In this document: positions 38,146 to 50,034 of the stretch, one piece after another
Position numbering within the stretch: the stretch's first letter is position 1
Layout of the letters: every line of letters begins with the position of its first letter
Source of the DNA: Chamaecrista fasciculata
Lineage: Eukaryota; Streptophyta; Magnoliopsida; Fabales; Fabaceae
DNA length: 64,000 nucleotides
NCBI GenBank assembly: GCA_003254925.1
Contig: QANZ01008267.1
Span: 62,119 to 126,118 of the forward strand
Direction of reading: 5' to 3'
Made by a program: the position numbers and the translations under genes
Notes under the pieces: generated by a model
Databases searched by the model: none
The model's input: only the letters and a program-made list of their open reading frames with translations
What the model was told of the DNA's origin: nothing

Positions 38146-40219
38146 ATGCAGCGACCCAGAGGTGGTGGTTATCCTTCCTTTGGCTTTAGTGACCCTTTCC
38201 CTGGTTTTGGAGACTTTGGTAACTTTAGCTTAGGACCTCCCACGAGCCTGTTGTCAAACTTTTTTGGCGGAAGGGATCCATTTGATGACCCTTTCTTTAC
38301 CCGCCCTTTTGGTGGTACATTTGAGTCTAGTCTATTTGATCCAAGTGGACATGGTTTCATGCATGTGCGTCCATCTGGGTTTCTTGAGGATCAGAATCCA
38401 GAGCCAAGAAAATCAAGAGGGCCTATTATTGAGGAGTTAAACTCTGATGATGAGAAAGATGAGGCAGAGGACAAGAAAGAAAATTCAAGAAAGCATGGAA
38501 GGTCAAACCGTGAACCCTACGTGGATCCTGATGATGGAGTTAAAGGTAAGTCTTTTGCAAATAATTTTAAGTGTCATGGTGTTTTTGCTATCTATCTGTT
38601 GAATTTTTAGGTTCATGTTGCAGAGAAAAAGAGTAAATGCATACGGTATAAAAATGAGGTCAACAGATTAAATGAGATTGAGTATCGGCCTCAAGCTCAT
38701 AGCTTCTGCTTCCAGAGCTCTACTGTCTCCTATGGTGGCATGAATGGAACATATTATACTTCATCCAGGACAAGGAGGACTGGTAGTGATGGGGTAAGGA
38801 TTCATTTTTCAAAATAATGGTAACAGAACCCTGGATTTGTGTAAATACAGTTTCTCATGCCATCTTCACTCTGGAATAGGTTACCTTTGAAGAGAGTAAG
38901 GAGGCTGATAGTGCCACAGGACGGGCTACTCACAGGGTTTCCAGAGGCCTTTATACTAAGGTATTTATTTAATGTTCTATCTGCAAGAATTATTGTATTA
39001 AGTTGCTTCAACTACTTGGTGTGTTTTACTATTCAGTTGCTTGGGGCTTCAACAGTGTCCCTTACTAATTTTTGTATAATGTGTCTTTCTTGAGAGTCTT
39101 AATGTTTTTACTTATTGACAAACTTTATAGGGACATTCCCTTACCAGAAAACTTAATTCTGATGGCATGGTGGATACTATGCAGACCTTGCACAATCTAA
39201 ATGAAGGTATATTATGCATTGTAATTCAGCTAATGCAATATTATTGATGCCTGTAGTGGTCTAATAGTCTTGTATGTGAGAATGGCTAAAAGTTTGGGGT
39301 TGTGATATTGTAGATGAGCTTGATGACTTTGAAGAAGCTTGGAAAAGAAATGGTCAGAAGTATTTACCTGGCCGGACTGGGAGCATGGGTGAGTATACAT
39401 TGTACAACTGCTCAAGGATTTGATAAATACTAATAACTATTGTATTTAGATTCTTGAGTATAAGCTCATGCAGGTGCATCGCAGTATATGTAGTTTAATA
39501 TGCCATTGACTCATCACTTTTTTGGAACTTTGTTTATTGTGAAACAAAGAAGTGATATATATAATTAGGCGATGACATTTCTGGTGGGTAATTTATAATT
39601 GTGAGAAGCGAAGGTGGCTAAAATGCAGAAAAATCACTTATATGGAGAAAAATATCAGTGATAATGGTAGACTAGATTGATTTTTGTGTTATGAAAATAA
39701 ACCTTCTTGTTTAGCATCCTCCCTCCTCTTTCTCTGTCTCTTCCCCAAATTATAGGGAAGGTGGGAGGGGTTAGACAAGAATTGCTAAATTTCCAAAAGT
39801 TCGTGTCAGGCTGAATTGTCCAATGTTATTCCAAGTTTTGGGTAAGCGCTGTCACTTAAAGGGAAACAAAGTAACATATGATAACATTTTAGAAGATAGT
39901 GAGGAAGTCAGAATAGTATTAGGATAGGATCATAATTACTTTGATCTTGTGGTTGCTCAAAATGTATCACTAAAGCTGGTGGTTGATAATTATAATTATT
40001 ATTTGCTACTTGTGATCTTTAAATTCTGTTTGTGTTATAGGAGCAAGCAGTAGCGGACAAGCTGAAGGGGAAAGACAAGGAAGAAGGGCTCTCCCCTCCA
40101 CTCATCGCATTGGAACACTGCCTGAAGTTAGAGATAGAGATAGGGTAGGCTCTACAAGGATGAATGCGTGTAATACTAACAGAAATGGAAGTTGTCCATG
40201 GAGGAGGGGCCCATATTAA
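38146..40219 (+). CDS. Myeloid leukemia factor (Mlf1-interacting domain) family protein
   Basis: A plant member of the MLF family; animal MLFs act in nucleus and cytoplasm in differentiation and protein quality control, but the plant role is not established. Six coding exons: 38146-38545, 38624-38793, 38880-38960, 39131-39206, 39314-39388 and 40041-40219, giving 326 aa. The N-terminal third is Gly/Phe/Pro-rich (YPSFGFSDPFPGFGDFGNFS). An acidic-basic stretch follows (about 105-130). The conserved MLF core, about residues 130-265, includes FCFQSSTVSYGGMNGTYYTS, SRTRRTGSDGV, RVSRGLYTKGHSLTRKLNSD and DELDDFEEAWKRN. The start is the first Met after the spliced leader. No membrane segment or signal peptide. 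Confidence 0.88.
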
Positions 40220-40299
40220 GGCACACAATTTTTTCCCAGAGGCTATATTCACACTTTCGTATATAGTATAGTCCTCCAAGGCATGGAGAGAAATATGAA

Positions 40300-40350
40300 T
40301 TACCTAAGATTTGGTGTAATTTTTGTTACCTAAGATTTGGTGTAATTTTT
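40300..40350. repeat. Two tandem 25-bp copies
   Basis: TTACCTAAGATTTGGTGTAA plus five T is repeated at 40300-40324 and 40326-40350, a 26-bp period, just after the MLF-like stop codon and probably in its 3'UTR. Confidence 0.9.
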
Positions 40351-40652
40351 CGTGTTATCAATTTTATTGATATAACTAAGATATATATAGAAGAATTATT
40401 CTAAAAAAAACCAATTTCAATCTTATTTCTTTTGGCCAAGGATCCCCACCGCATCGCAAGGTGTGCGGTGCGACAGGGACCAATGGTCGAGTGCCACGTG
40501 GGCACGCGCAGGGATCCGTTGCCATTTCTTTTGACGTAATTGTATACTTTGGAATAGAAAGAGTAGTGGTAACATTTTCTGCCATTCCTGCCTANTGAAG
40601 TGTCCATGCTTCCTAGCATTCCTGCCTATAGCATTTGATTTTATTCCAGTGG

Positions 40653-40756
40653 CTAGAAATTGTTACAAGTTTACAACATTTTTAAAATTCTAACAATGAG
40701 TGACTGGAGACCACCCACGTAATAGGACGACTTCTAGAAATTGTTACAAGTTTACA
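40653..40756. repeat. 23-bp direct repeat spaced by 58 bp
   Basis: The 23-bp sequence beginning CTAGAAATTGTTACAAGTTT is identical at 40653-40675 and 40734-40756. The second copy is followed by poly(T). Confidence 0.85.
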
Positions 40757-41313
40757 TCTTTTTTTTTTTTCAAAAGATGGTGGTCTGTATGTGATGCCAT
40801 GTGTAGCAACGCAAAATCAAAAGAAAAACCATGATAGTGATAAGGCAATTCAAAGCGACCAGGAAAAATTACAATTATAACATGAAACAAGAAACTTGAA
40901 TTTGGAATCTGGACACTAGATGAAATGGCAACGAATTAATGAAATAAATGAAAGTTATAAAACTGACGATAGTAATAACTTAATGTTTGATATTTTCTTA
41001 AATAATATTTTTGTTTTGCGGAATTAATGAAAAAAAATATAATTGCGAGAATGTATAATTATAAACCATTTAAAGTAATTACATTAATTGATGATTTTGA
41101 ATAATGGTATAAGTAATTTTTTTGGAGTAAGTATATCCGTATATGTAATCACATTAGATAAATTTTGAAATTAAAATAAAACTTTTTTAATCCCCTAATG
41201 AAAGAAAATTAAAATAAACCATGTAACACAGACTTAGAAGTTAAAAAGATCACCCCCAGAATTTTGAGTTTCTCGGAGAAAGAGAGGAGGAAGGTTACGC
41301 TTCTGATTTCTGA

Positions 41314-44008
41314 ATGGCTGCCATCAGAAATACAACTAGAATGATCTTCAAGGAGATATTGCACCCCTCTCCTATTCTTCGCATCTCTTCACTGCGCAGG
41401 CTTCCTCAAACCCCAGAAAGCCCCTTTTCTTTAGCTTACGGAAACGGCCTTCTTTCGTTTCCGCGACGCGGGATCGGCTTCAGTGTGATTCGATGTGCGG
41501 CTTCAGATGCTGACGATGGTGGGAAGAAAGTTTCGGCTCGGCTCTCCCAGGTTCATCAGCTTCTGCAAGAAGCTGAAGAGAGATCACTGTCATTCAATAC
41601 CGGCCCTACCCCTAAAATCACGTTAGGTCCGTAGCTTCTTATAACTATTATCTGCTTCATCACCTCAAAACTTGTCGGATTCTTTTATTTTCTATCGAAT
41701 TTCTTCACTGCACATAGAAATACCATTGAAGACCTGGTCTGCTATTTCGTCTGAAGCAGTGCCCCTTCTTAAATTTGGTTAGGTTAGATGCTTATTGTAG
41801 TAATACACGACAAGTGTTTTTTTTATTATTATAATTATTTTATTTTATAGTTCTCCGTCCCATTTTCGTATTTCAACAGTTAGAGTTTATCCTTATCCCA
41901 AGACCCTGATAAGAAGTTGTCTATTTGTTTATCTTCCTAAGCTAGGACCAGGATTTTATTAGGGATTATTCTGGAAATTTGATAGCTACCATCTTCGTTT
42001 GATGAACATAAAATGCATAATTTTGCCACAGTTCAGTTAGTTCGTCAGATTTTATCTCTTTTAGACTGTACTTAGCTTAGTTTAGATCAAGAAAGTAATA
42101 TATGTATATATATATATTATGGAATTTAAATCCATCTTTTCGTTTCAGATCATGTTACAGTGAATTTTGCAAGAAGTGGTGGACCTGGAGGTCAAAATGT
42201 AAATAAAGGTCAGTTTAAAAGTGTTGCTATTTTGTTGTAACCACATATCAAACTTGCTATTGATTTTACTCGTTTTTCATCATATATCCATTATTATGAG
42301 ATGTTGCTGACATGCAACCCATTATTATTGCTTGGCTAGTGAACACCAAGGTGGACATGCGGTTCAATGTCAAAAACGCATATTGGCTAAGTGACAGGAT
42401 TCGGGAAAAAATTATACAAATGGTTTGTTGATCATTTGGTAGATGTAAAAAAAAATGAAATGTTTAGTTTTCATAAACCGTGATGCTTTATCATATATAC
42501 AGTAATGTGTATCAATTCATATATGTGTTTTTCATTTTGTGCATAGATTGCTTACATCCTGTCTTAATTAGTCATTCAATCTCACCTATTTTGATTGATA
42601 TTCATAGTTTGATAATTTACCTTGTCTTTCCTTAATCCTTGGTCTACTTTACATTCATCTTGAGCAGGAGAAGAATCGCATTAATAAAGATGGGGAACTT
42701 GTGATTTCTTCAACAAAAACCAGAACACAAAAGTTTGCTTCTTCCCTTCCATTTTACATGGTTGTATGTTTCCCTTGTATGTAGCTAGAGTAGTTGGCCT
42801 GATTCTACTATTCTTTCTCAGGGGTAACATAGAGGATGCATTGGAAAAACTACAGGTAATATAGATAAATTTAATTTGTAACTTGTTATTAAAATTGTTT
42901 TGAAGTGTGCATCATCAGACTTTATTATGCTTGGGTAATTGCAAATAATCATGTTTATGCGTCTCCTCTCCTCCTACCATAATGTTTATAAAAGAAAATA
43001 GAAAATGATAACTAGTTCGTCAACATCTTTGAATGATATTAGATCTGAAAATTACTGCCAGTTAGGTAAGACAAAACTTCTAAATTCTAAACAGACACTG
43101 GTGGAAGAATGCAGAATAATAGGATATAAGGAAGTAGCATGAAGGTAGGCTGGTAGGCATATTCACTTCTTCTGTTCTGCAATTATCGGATGTCTAAGGC
43201 ATGCCAAGGCTGAATCCACTTTTCTGAGATTTTCTGCTGTTGACTACTCTTGCCATTCTTTGAGGAGTTAGGAAGCCAATCTTTTCATGGAATAGTTCTC
43301 AGAGAGCAGGACTTTATAAATTAGCTTCTTAGACTTTTCTTTTCAAATCATTGTTTATCAGGTCCTTCTGAGTTGGCTGCTCATTTCTGTATGATCCATG
43401 TCGTTTGCATTATTGAGGCATGTACTGGTTAAGGTCTGGATGGGGATGAGAGATGAGAAACAGAGGAGTGGTGTAGTGGCCATTGCCTTAGCTTTAATGT
43501 GGTGTATTTGGAATATATTGTAAAAGAAAGCTTGTGAGCATGTCAATAACACCAGTCAAGTGACATATTATTATCCATTTTTTTGCTTGATTAGGCTTGT
43601 ATACGAAGACTTCGATTATTCTATTTACTTGTTTCTTCCATTTTCACCAAAAATATGATTTTTACTTGGAAATAACGCTTTGCTGTTTATTTAATGGAAA
43701 TCATTAGGCAATTATTGATGCTGCATCATATGTTCCACCCCCTCCCTCGGAAGATCAAAAGAAGAAAATTGCAAAGATGTAAGAGAGCTTCCATATGATT
43801 TTTTTCCCCTTTGCATGTTATATCTCTTGTTGCTTCAGTTGTAATAGTACTACTCGATGTTGAAGGGCACATAAGTATGTAACTGACATTTGTTGATCAA
43901 ATGTGCAATTCTTGAAGGGCTGCCATTGGAGAGCATAAACGCCTTAAGAGCAAGAAAGTGCTTTCAGATAAGAAAGCGTTTAGAAGAAGTAAGGGTAGTT
44001 GGGACTAA
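41314..44008 (+). CDS. Organellar GGQ peptidyl-tRNA hydrolase (ICT1/ArfB-like)
   Basis: A codon-independent class I release-factor-like protein that hydrolyses peptidyl-tRNA on stalled ribosomes, as mitochondrial ICT1 and bacterial ArfB do. Seven exons: 41314-41626, 42149-42208, 42340-42422, 42668-42732, 42822-42855, 43708-43778 and 43918-44008, giving 238 aa. The catalytic GGQ is at residues 118-120 in FARSGGPGGQNVNK, followed by VNTKVDMRF. The stop-codon recognition domains of true RF1/RF2 are missing, and a basic C-terminal tail (KRLKSKKVLSDKKAFRRSKG) resembles the ArfB tail that enters the mRNA channel. The first 65 or so residues are Arg/Ser/Leu-rich with few acids, suggesting an organelle transit peptide; chloroplast or mitochondrion cannot be decided. 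Confidence 0.92.
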
Positions 44009-45209
44009 TTTATGGCGTATCCAAATCTTGAAATTCCTGATCATTCTAGTAAGTTCAAAACTATTGGCAATTTGAGTTTTATATTTTGAATACATTATTG
44101 TTGATGATGTTTTTACATTAATTTGTATTTTGTAGACTGCAGGGCATGGAAGCTTATTCCTCTGATAACACAGTTGAACACGTTCGATGAACTGCGGAAT
44201 ATAACCTGGCATTCGAGAAGCATAGCCCAACAGCCAGCTTGCTTGAAGGACCTCATGAATGTTTGGTGGTTGCCTACTGCTAACATGCCTAAGTTGTCAT
44301 GTAACAAGGATTCAAATTGATAGGATCTTTTTGACAAAACAAATGTGTGCTCATTCTGAAATGTTTTCGTTCTCAAATTTTGATACTCTGATTTTTTGTA
44401 CTATGGGTCCTGCATCACTTTATAGACACCTGGGAAAAAGGCTCGGGATACTTTACGAATGAGAATGGGTTAGTTAGATAGTTTCAGATTTGGGAATTGC
44501 AATACAGTCTTCATCTAATTAACTACCTGTTCTAAGGGCTCAATGCCGCACATATCACACTTGCACCTCGTGTGTGCAGAAATCTTTCTAAAGCTTGGAG
44601 ATTACGGATCAAGAATGCCCTATTGTTCATAATATTTTTCCACTTCAGTGGTTGGTTCTTTAACCTATGCGAACTAAAACCATTAGAGAAAGGAGAAACG
44701 AGGGATGAAGATTTAGGATGAATCTAGCCAGAATACACGTATTTGTACATGATTGCATATGATTCTTGAATCTTGAGTATCGTTCCTTCCATAATTCGTC
44801 TCCCATTCAACCCATTGCACTGGCCTACTGATCGGAAATCTGGAATGGTCACCAAGGATGGTTGGTCAGTCGATTCTTTTTTTTTTTTTCTAAATTTCTT
44901 CGCATGACAGAATTGAATTTCCACAATGGCAACGAGAAAAAGCTGAAAAAGAAAATAAATAGGAGCAAAGGGGGAGACATGCATCAAGGTCCAGATAACA
45001 TATTTACATTGCTATGATATACTGTAATTTCATAGATGACAAGAAGTATCATTTCATTTACAGGGTCTATCTGGTAAAACTTCTACCTTATCATCCCTAT
45101 GTTAACAACTAAAAAGGAACAGGAACGAATAATGAAAGATAAATCAAGTAAATTTCATGGTTTTGGATTGTTGAGTTATGGATGAAGCATTCAAGGTAGA
45201 AAAATTGAG
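44009..45209. other. Convergent intergenic region
   Basis: The 3' flanks of the release-factor-like gene (+) and the DUF1442 gene (-). The many small frames at 44113-44462 overlap in conflicting frames and match nothing recognised. Confidence 0.5.
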
Positions 45210-45974
45210 TCATCTTCTGATAACATGGACCTCCCCTGATTCTCGATCGACGTGTTTGATCCATCTCTTAGCACCCTGAATTGTTGAGGCAGAATTGGTC
45301 CCTATGGCAGAAACATGTGCGATATCTAGTCCTTTCCCGACGGGAAGATACACAGAGCGAAGAAGACGGCGAGATCCTCCTTCGAGAACGCATCGCCATT
45401 TGAAAGTGGAGGAGGCGGTGGTTCTGGAATTAGCGTTCTTGCACACAAGCACCGCACCTTTAGGGCTCAATTTTGCGAGCCTAAGAACCCTAGAAAAGTC
45501 TTTCCGGCGAGAATCCACCACCAAGAAATCTACGCCGACTATTCCTTCCATTGCTTCCTCTGCTTCTCCGACGATGATCTCCGGCGACATGCCTGCCTCG
45601 CCCATTCTTTGAGCGTACTCTGATCTTGACCGTTCATCGGGGACTACGCACACGTGTCGTCCACCGGTGTGACGACTTGCGACTGCTAGTCCTATGCTTG
45701 TGGGCATAACGCCGCCTTGTGACCATGTCTCCACGATGAGTTGCGCGTTCCAGCCGGCAGCCATGGCTGAAACAAGCTCTGCCACGCCTGATTCACGGAA
45801 AATCTGGCACTGTACAAACAAGAATTCAAGACAAGCTTAGTTAGAGATGGAGAATTGGAAATGAAAAAAAATTTCCCCATTTGGACCAAAACAAACAAAT
45901 TCCGCCGTGCTTACAGATTTAACAGTATCGATGTATGCTTTCGATGCTGTGTCTGGGGACCAAACGAGCTTCAT
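45210..45974 (-). CDS. DUF1442 family protein
   Basis: A plant-specific DUF1442 protein. The family is thought to have a Rossmann/methyltransferase-like fold, but its reaction is unknown. Two exons, 45915-45974 and 45210-45809, encode 219 aa. The start is supported by the conserved N-terminus MKLVWSPDTASKAYIDTVKS, which joins in frame to CQIFRESGVAELVSAMAAGW. Further typical stretches are WSQGGVMPTSIGLAVASRHT, VGVDFLVVDSRRKDFSRVLR, and the C-terminal WIKHVDRESGEVHVIRR. No signal peptide or membrane segment. The gene converges on the release-factor-like gene, with 1.2 kb between stop codons. Confidence 0.92.
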
Positions 45975-47094
45975 TTCTTGATTTTACAGGGTCTGAGTTA
46001 TGATGATGATTGAAGTTGGAGCTTTGAAGGTGTGAAAGAGGGGTTTCTGTTGGGCTTTAAAGAGGATGGGACAACATTGCAGGAAGCAATGAATTAAGAA
46101 GCGTTGACATTTGAAGCCAATCAATCCTACGTGTTGGATTCGGATAACTGTGGGCTAAGAGGTTTGATTGATTATTTTTATTGTTTAATTTGTTTATACT
46201 TTCATAATAACAACAGTGATAACACTAGCCGCGTTTCTCACCTACTTTTGAGTTTCTAATGCTTTCTGCTTACGAGGCACAAACAATATAACCCCTCTTA
46301 GGTGGTTCATATTGCAACAATCGCAACCGTTCTCAGTTCTAACCTTTTCTCTTTTTCCAACCTTCACTCGTCTTCTTGATGCAATGCCTTTTGGATTTTA
46401 GCGGTGGTTGTTGGACTATTGATAGTGACATCCAAACCACTGTAGTTTTTCAATTATCTATTATCTAATATGCTTATGCGCTAAGCAACACAAATATCAT
46501 TTGAAAATTTATCATGAAAATTTTATCTTCCTTTTTCACCTTGAACCATAATAGGGCAAATGTATACATTCATTTGAATTTTTTTTCCTTTCAAAATTTC
46601 AATCATACTATGTGGAGCTGTAAAAAATTGTTATTATTACATCTTATTAAAGTCGATGAAAAATATTAAAAGAAATTACATTTTTTTCAGCTTACATTGG
46701 TAATCCAAACCGTAAAGTAAATGAACAGAAGCAAATGTCATGGACGTAAATAAGTTGTAACAAGGAGAGCTGTGTTAGGAAAAGTGGGCAGCACATATAG
46801 AATAGAGAATTGGAAGAGCAAGATAGGAATGAATCATGATGAAGGTGGTGAACTAGTCAAATGGGAGAGGGTTTAAGATTGGTTGGAAAAATATTTTATG
46901 CATGTGGTGTATAGTGAGGTCAGTGCATAGATAATAATATGAAGGATGAGTAGGATCCGAGTCCCCACAAAGCTGACCTTTTCAGTTTTAGCACTTATAT
47001 TGCTTGAATCCCACGCTTACACAAAATTACAGAGTTCATTGGTAATTCATAAACTAAGAGCCACCTTCACGGTACTTAACTACTTGTATATATA
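45975..47094. other. DUF1442 promoter side and gene-free DNA
   Basis: The upstream region of the minus-strand DUF1442 gene. It contains no recognised gene. A possible TATA-like TTTAAAG lies near 46056-46062 on either strand, but this is weak. Confidence 0.4.
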
Positions 47095-47528
47095 GGCTAA
47101 AGTGTAATTTTGGTCCCATAAATTTTGCTAAGGTCTCAATTTGATTCCATAATTTTTTTTGTTGCACTTTTGGTCCCATATCTTTTGCTCAAGTTACATA
47201 TTTGGTCCCGTATTACACTTTTGGTCCCATATGTTTGAGTCATGTTGCAGAATTGGTCTCATTTATTTCGGTCAGATTGCAGAATTGATCTCATATCTTT
47301 AAGTCAGATGCAGAATTGGTTCCATATATTTGGATCAGGTGAGACTGACGGTGAAACTTTTTGTAAAAATATGGTACCAACCTGACCAAAAGATAGGGGA
47401 CCAAAAGTGATCCGGACCAAATTTGCAACTTTTTGCAAAAATATGGGACTAAAAGTGTAACAAAACAAAGTTATGGAACCAAATCGAGACATGAGCAAAA
47501 GTTATGGGACTAAAAGTACACTTTGACC
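47095..47528. mobile_element. Fold-back MITE, third member of the GGTCCCAT family
   Basis: A 434-bp element whose ends GGCTAAAGTGTAATTTTGG and the inverse of AAAAGTACACTTTGACC match those of the element at 31202-31656. It is also built of TTTGGTCCCAT-type iterations, with extra direct repeats of a GTTGCAGAATTGGTCTCAT-like unit near 47245-47335. The flanks are AT-repeat tracts (GTATATATA on the left, AATATATAT on the right), so a 9-bp TSD is possible but cannot be confirmed. Confidence 0.78.
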
Positions 47529-47529
47529 A

Positions 47530-47550
47530 ATATATATATATATATATATT
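47530..47550. repeat. (TA)n microsatellite at MITE edge
   Basis: About ten perfect TA units immediately right of the fold-back element. Confidence 0.95.
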
Positions 47551-50034
47551 GGCCATCGTCAGCACTTACTTAGGCCTCATCCACGTCTCTCGCTCACTGG
47601 TCGTCCATTCCATCCTATATGGACCACTTGGATGGCTCCACTAATTGACCAACTATCACCACCTTCTCTGTTTTTCATTTTCTTTAATTTATCATTCCAT
47701 CCATTTTTATTATTTTTAATTCAGATAAAAATAAAATCAAATATCTGAATCTATATTCGGGTTTTCCTACGATTGAGAGACAGCTTTTCCTTCTATTTTC
47801 ATTTTGACTATGGTTAGGAAACAGAATTTAGGTGTGCTTCTTTTAGCTGGAGTTTCATATATAGACACCCAATCCAAACATGATCCTTTACCCCCACTTG
47901 AGCAATGGATGGCTTCCTCACTCTTAAGTGATTTTGTTAGTTAAGGTGTGACAATTGTCTCACAAGAGATCGAATCCAGTCATAGTCAAACTATAATGTT
48001 TTAGGTTTTGTTTCATTATAAGTTAAAGAAATAGAGTTGTACATTTGACAATAATTATAATTTTTAACTTGATAATAAATGCTTGATCAAACAATAAGCA
48101 TCAAAATTAAGATCACAGGTTCAATTTCTAGAGCAATTGTTGAGTGGTAGATTGTTGGCCATGTATGGCAGTAATTGTTCCACGACAGAAATCTAGGTAT
48201 AGCATCAAGTCATAATTGAACTATAACACTTTCATATTTGCTCTACTATGAGTTTAATAAAATAGAACTGTGCCCTTAATAACCAAAGTTATTTACCTTG
48301 GGATAAGATTCTACAAAAACTATTTGGAAACATAGTAAGATGGTGATGGTCAAAACAACTACCTGTGAATGTAGGTCTGAAGTTTGAACCTTGTGGTTGG
48401 ATGTTGAGAGTTAATGACAGTAGCTTAGTCGTAATAACTAGCTATCGTTCAATTGTCTTGGATAAAATTAGTCGTTTCAATTCTTTGACCACAAATTCTA
48501 TTGTGCAGTTGTTTATTGAGTCATGCCAAAATAAGGAAAGGAAAAGTGAATTCCCATTGAACCAGAAAATTCATGGCAGACGTCACTGCGTTGCTAAGAG
48601 AAGAAAGAGAATAAACAGTGTACTTATTTCCCATTTCGTGAACCAGAAGCTAGGCCCACATTACTAACTACTAACTAACTGTGTTCAAATTAGTCGATTA
48701 ACAAACTTAGCGAAAAACAAATCGCAAAACAAGCCCTGAACACGACCAAATGTGTACATTGTATCGTAAGAATGTCAAATATGTGTCTCTATTTAACACC
48801 GGTATTATATATATTTATAAGTTTAAAATATAAAATTATTTTTTTATGATGTTGACATGATAAACAATTAAAAAAAACGATACATATAACACAAGTATGA
48901 ATATATATTATAATTTTATAAATTTTTATTACAATTTATAAATATTTTATTATTTATATATAGAAATATATTATCTTATCATATTATATAATTTTAAAAA
49001 TTTAACGTGGGTATATCAATATCTATGCGTATTCTCTGTCAATATTTCTACTTCGGTCAACTATTTCCCTAGTTTAACTTGACACTTTGATTTCAATACC
49101 TCGTCTACGACTCAACGCTCCCTCCCATCACAATATTCTTGGTTCAAAACTCTAAAATCTAAACATGGGAAATTCAATATATCTTTTACAAATAGGGTAA
49201 TATACTGACAAAATCGTTTAAGAAAAAATGAGTGACTTAATTCAATTAATGGAAAAATTTGAGGTAGAATTTAGATCCTAAAATAACAAGAGTATTTGTA
49301 ATAATTGAAATTGGGGAGTTTAATTTAAAATTTAAGACATATGTAAATCTGTTGAAACTTGAAAGTCAGACAAAAATGACCTCTTTCTGTACTAGTAGTC
49401 GCCAAAGTTGGAGACGAAGCTCGATAAAACTATTAGACTAGGACTGGACTTGTGCCAATGTGCCCGACCCCAATGAACCCCCCCTAATTATCTTGGCTAT
49501 GTGGATGCTTCTGTCTTGAATGAACTTTTGGAAACCTTCAAGAGGCTAGCTTTTAGTCACTATGGGTTTATTTAGTTTGTTGAGTTTTACAACTTTTACT
49601 AAGGTTAGGGACCTGCAAATGGCTAATTAGGTTTGATGTTTTATTTATTAGTCGTGTAAGTGTTGTGTTCTTTCTAAAATACTTCCTGAATTATGGTTAT
49701 TGATGTTCTTCCAAGAATCATGTATTCCTAAGTACTTCTTGTGCAGGATTTGAAAATTTTAGCTGTCATTTTTTGTTTACCGGATTGATGAATAACCAAA
49801 ATCGGACCCACAAAGAGGGAGAAGGAAGAATTATCTACTGTTTATACTCCCGAAACGAAAGAAAAATAAAAGCTAGAATTTAATGGTACAAGAGTTCACA
49901 TCCTACTTATTTCAAATAATTTACAGTGTATAGCTTGGAAACCAATGAACAAAGAAATCCAATCCAGTAAGCGAAAAAGCAGTTTTGCTGCACCCCATTT
50001 TCTTGAAACACTGTTCACATCCAAAATTTTCATC
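47551..50034. other. Gene-free region with diverged dispersed repeats
   Basis: No recognisable gene; the 100-codon frame at 48365-48667 is unsupported. Two related segments, about 47965-48035 and 48195-48270, share an ordered run of words (GTCATAGTCAAACTATAATG against GTCATAATTGAACTATAACA, then AATAGAGTTGTAC against AATAGAACTGTGC). A third diverged copy lies near 60310-60400. The phrase AAGAGATCGAATCC before the first copy resembles a pol III B box, so a SINE family is possible. The right end is the expected 3'UTR of the maspardin-like gene. Confidence 0.45.

Larger units (their letters stand above)
40220..41313. other. Intergenic DNA between the MLF-like and release-factor genes
   Basis: The 3'UTR of the MLF-like gene and the upstream region of the next gene. 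It holds small local duplications (40300-40350 and 40653-40756), a CATTCCTGCCTA repeat around the ambiguous base 40595, and the GC-richer stretch 40435-40530. No gene recognised. Confidence 0.5.
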
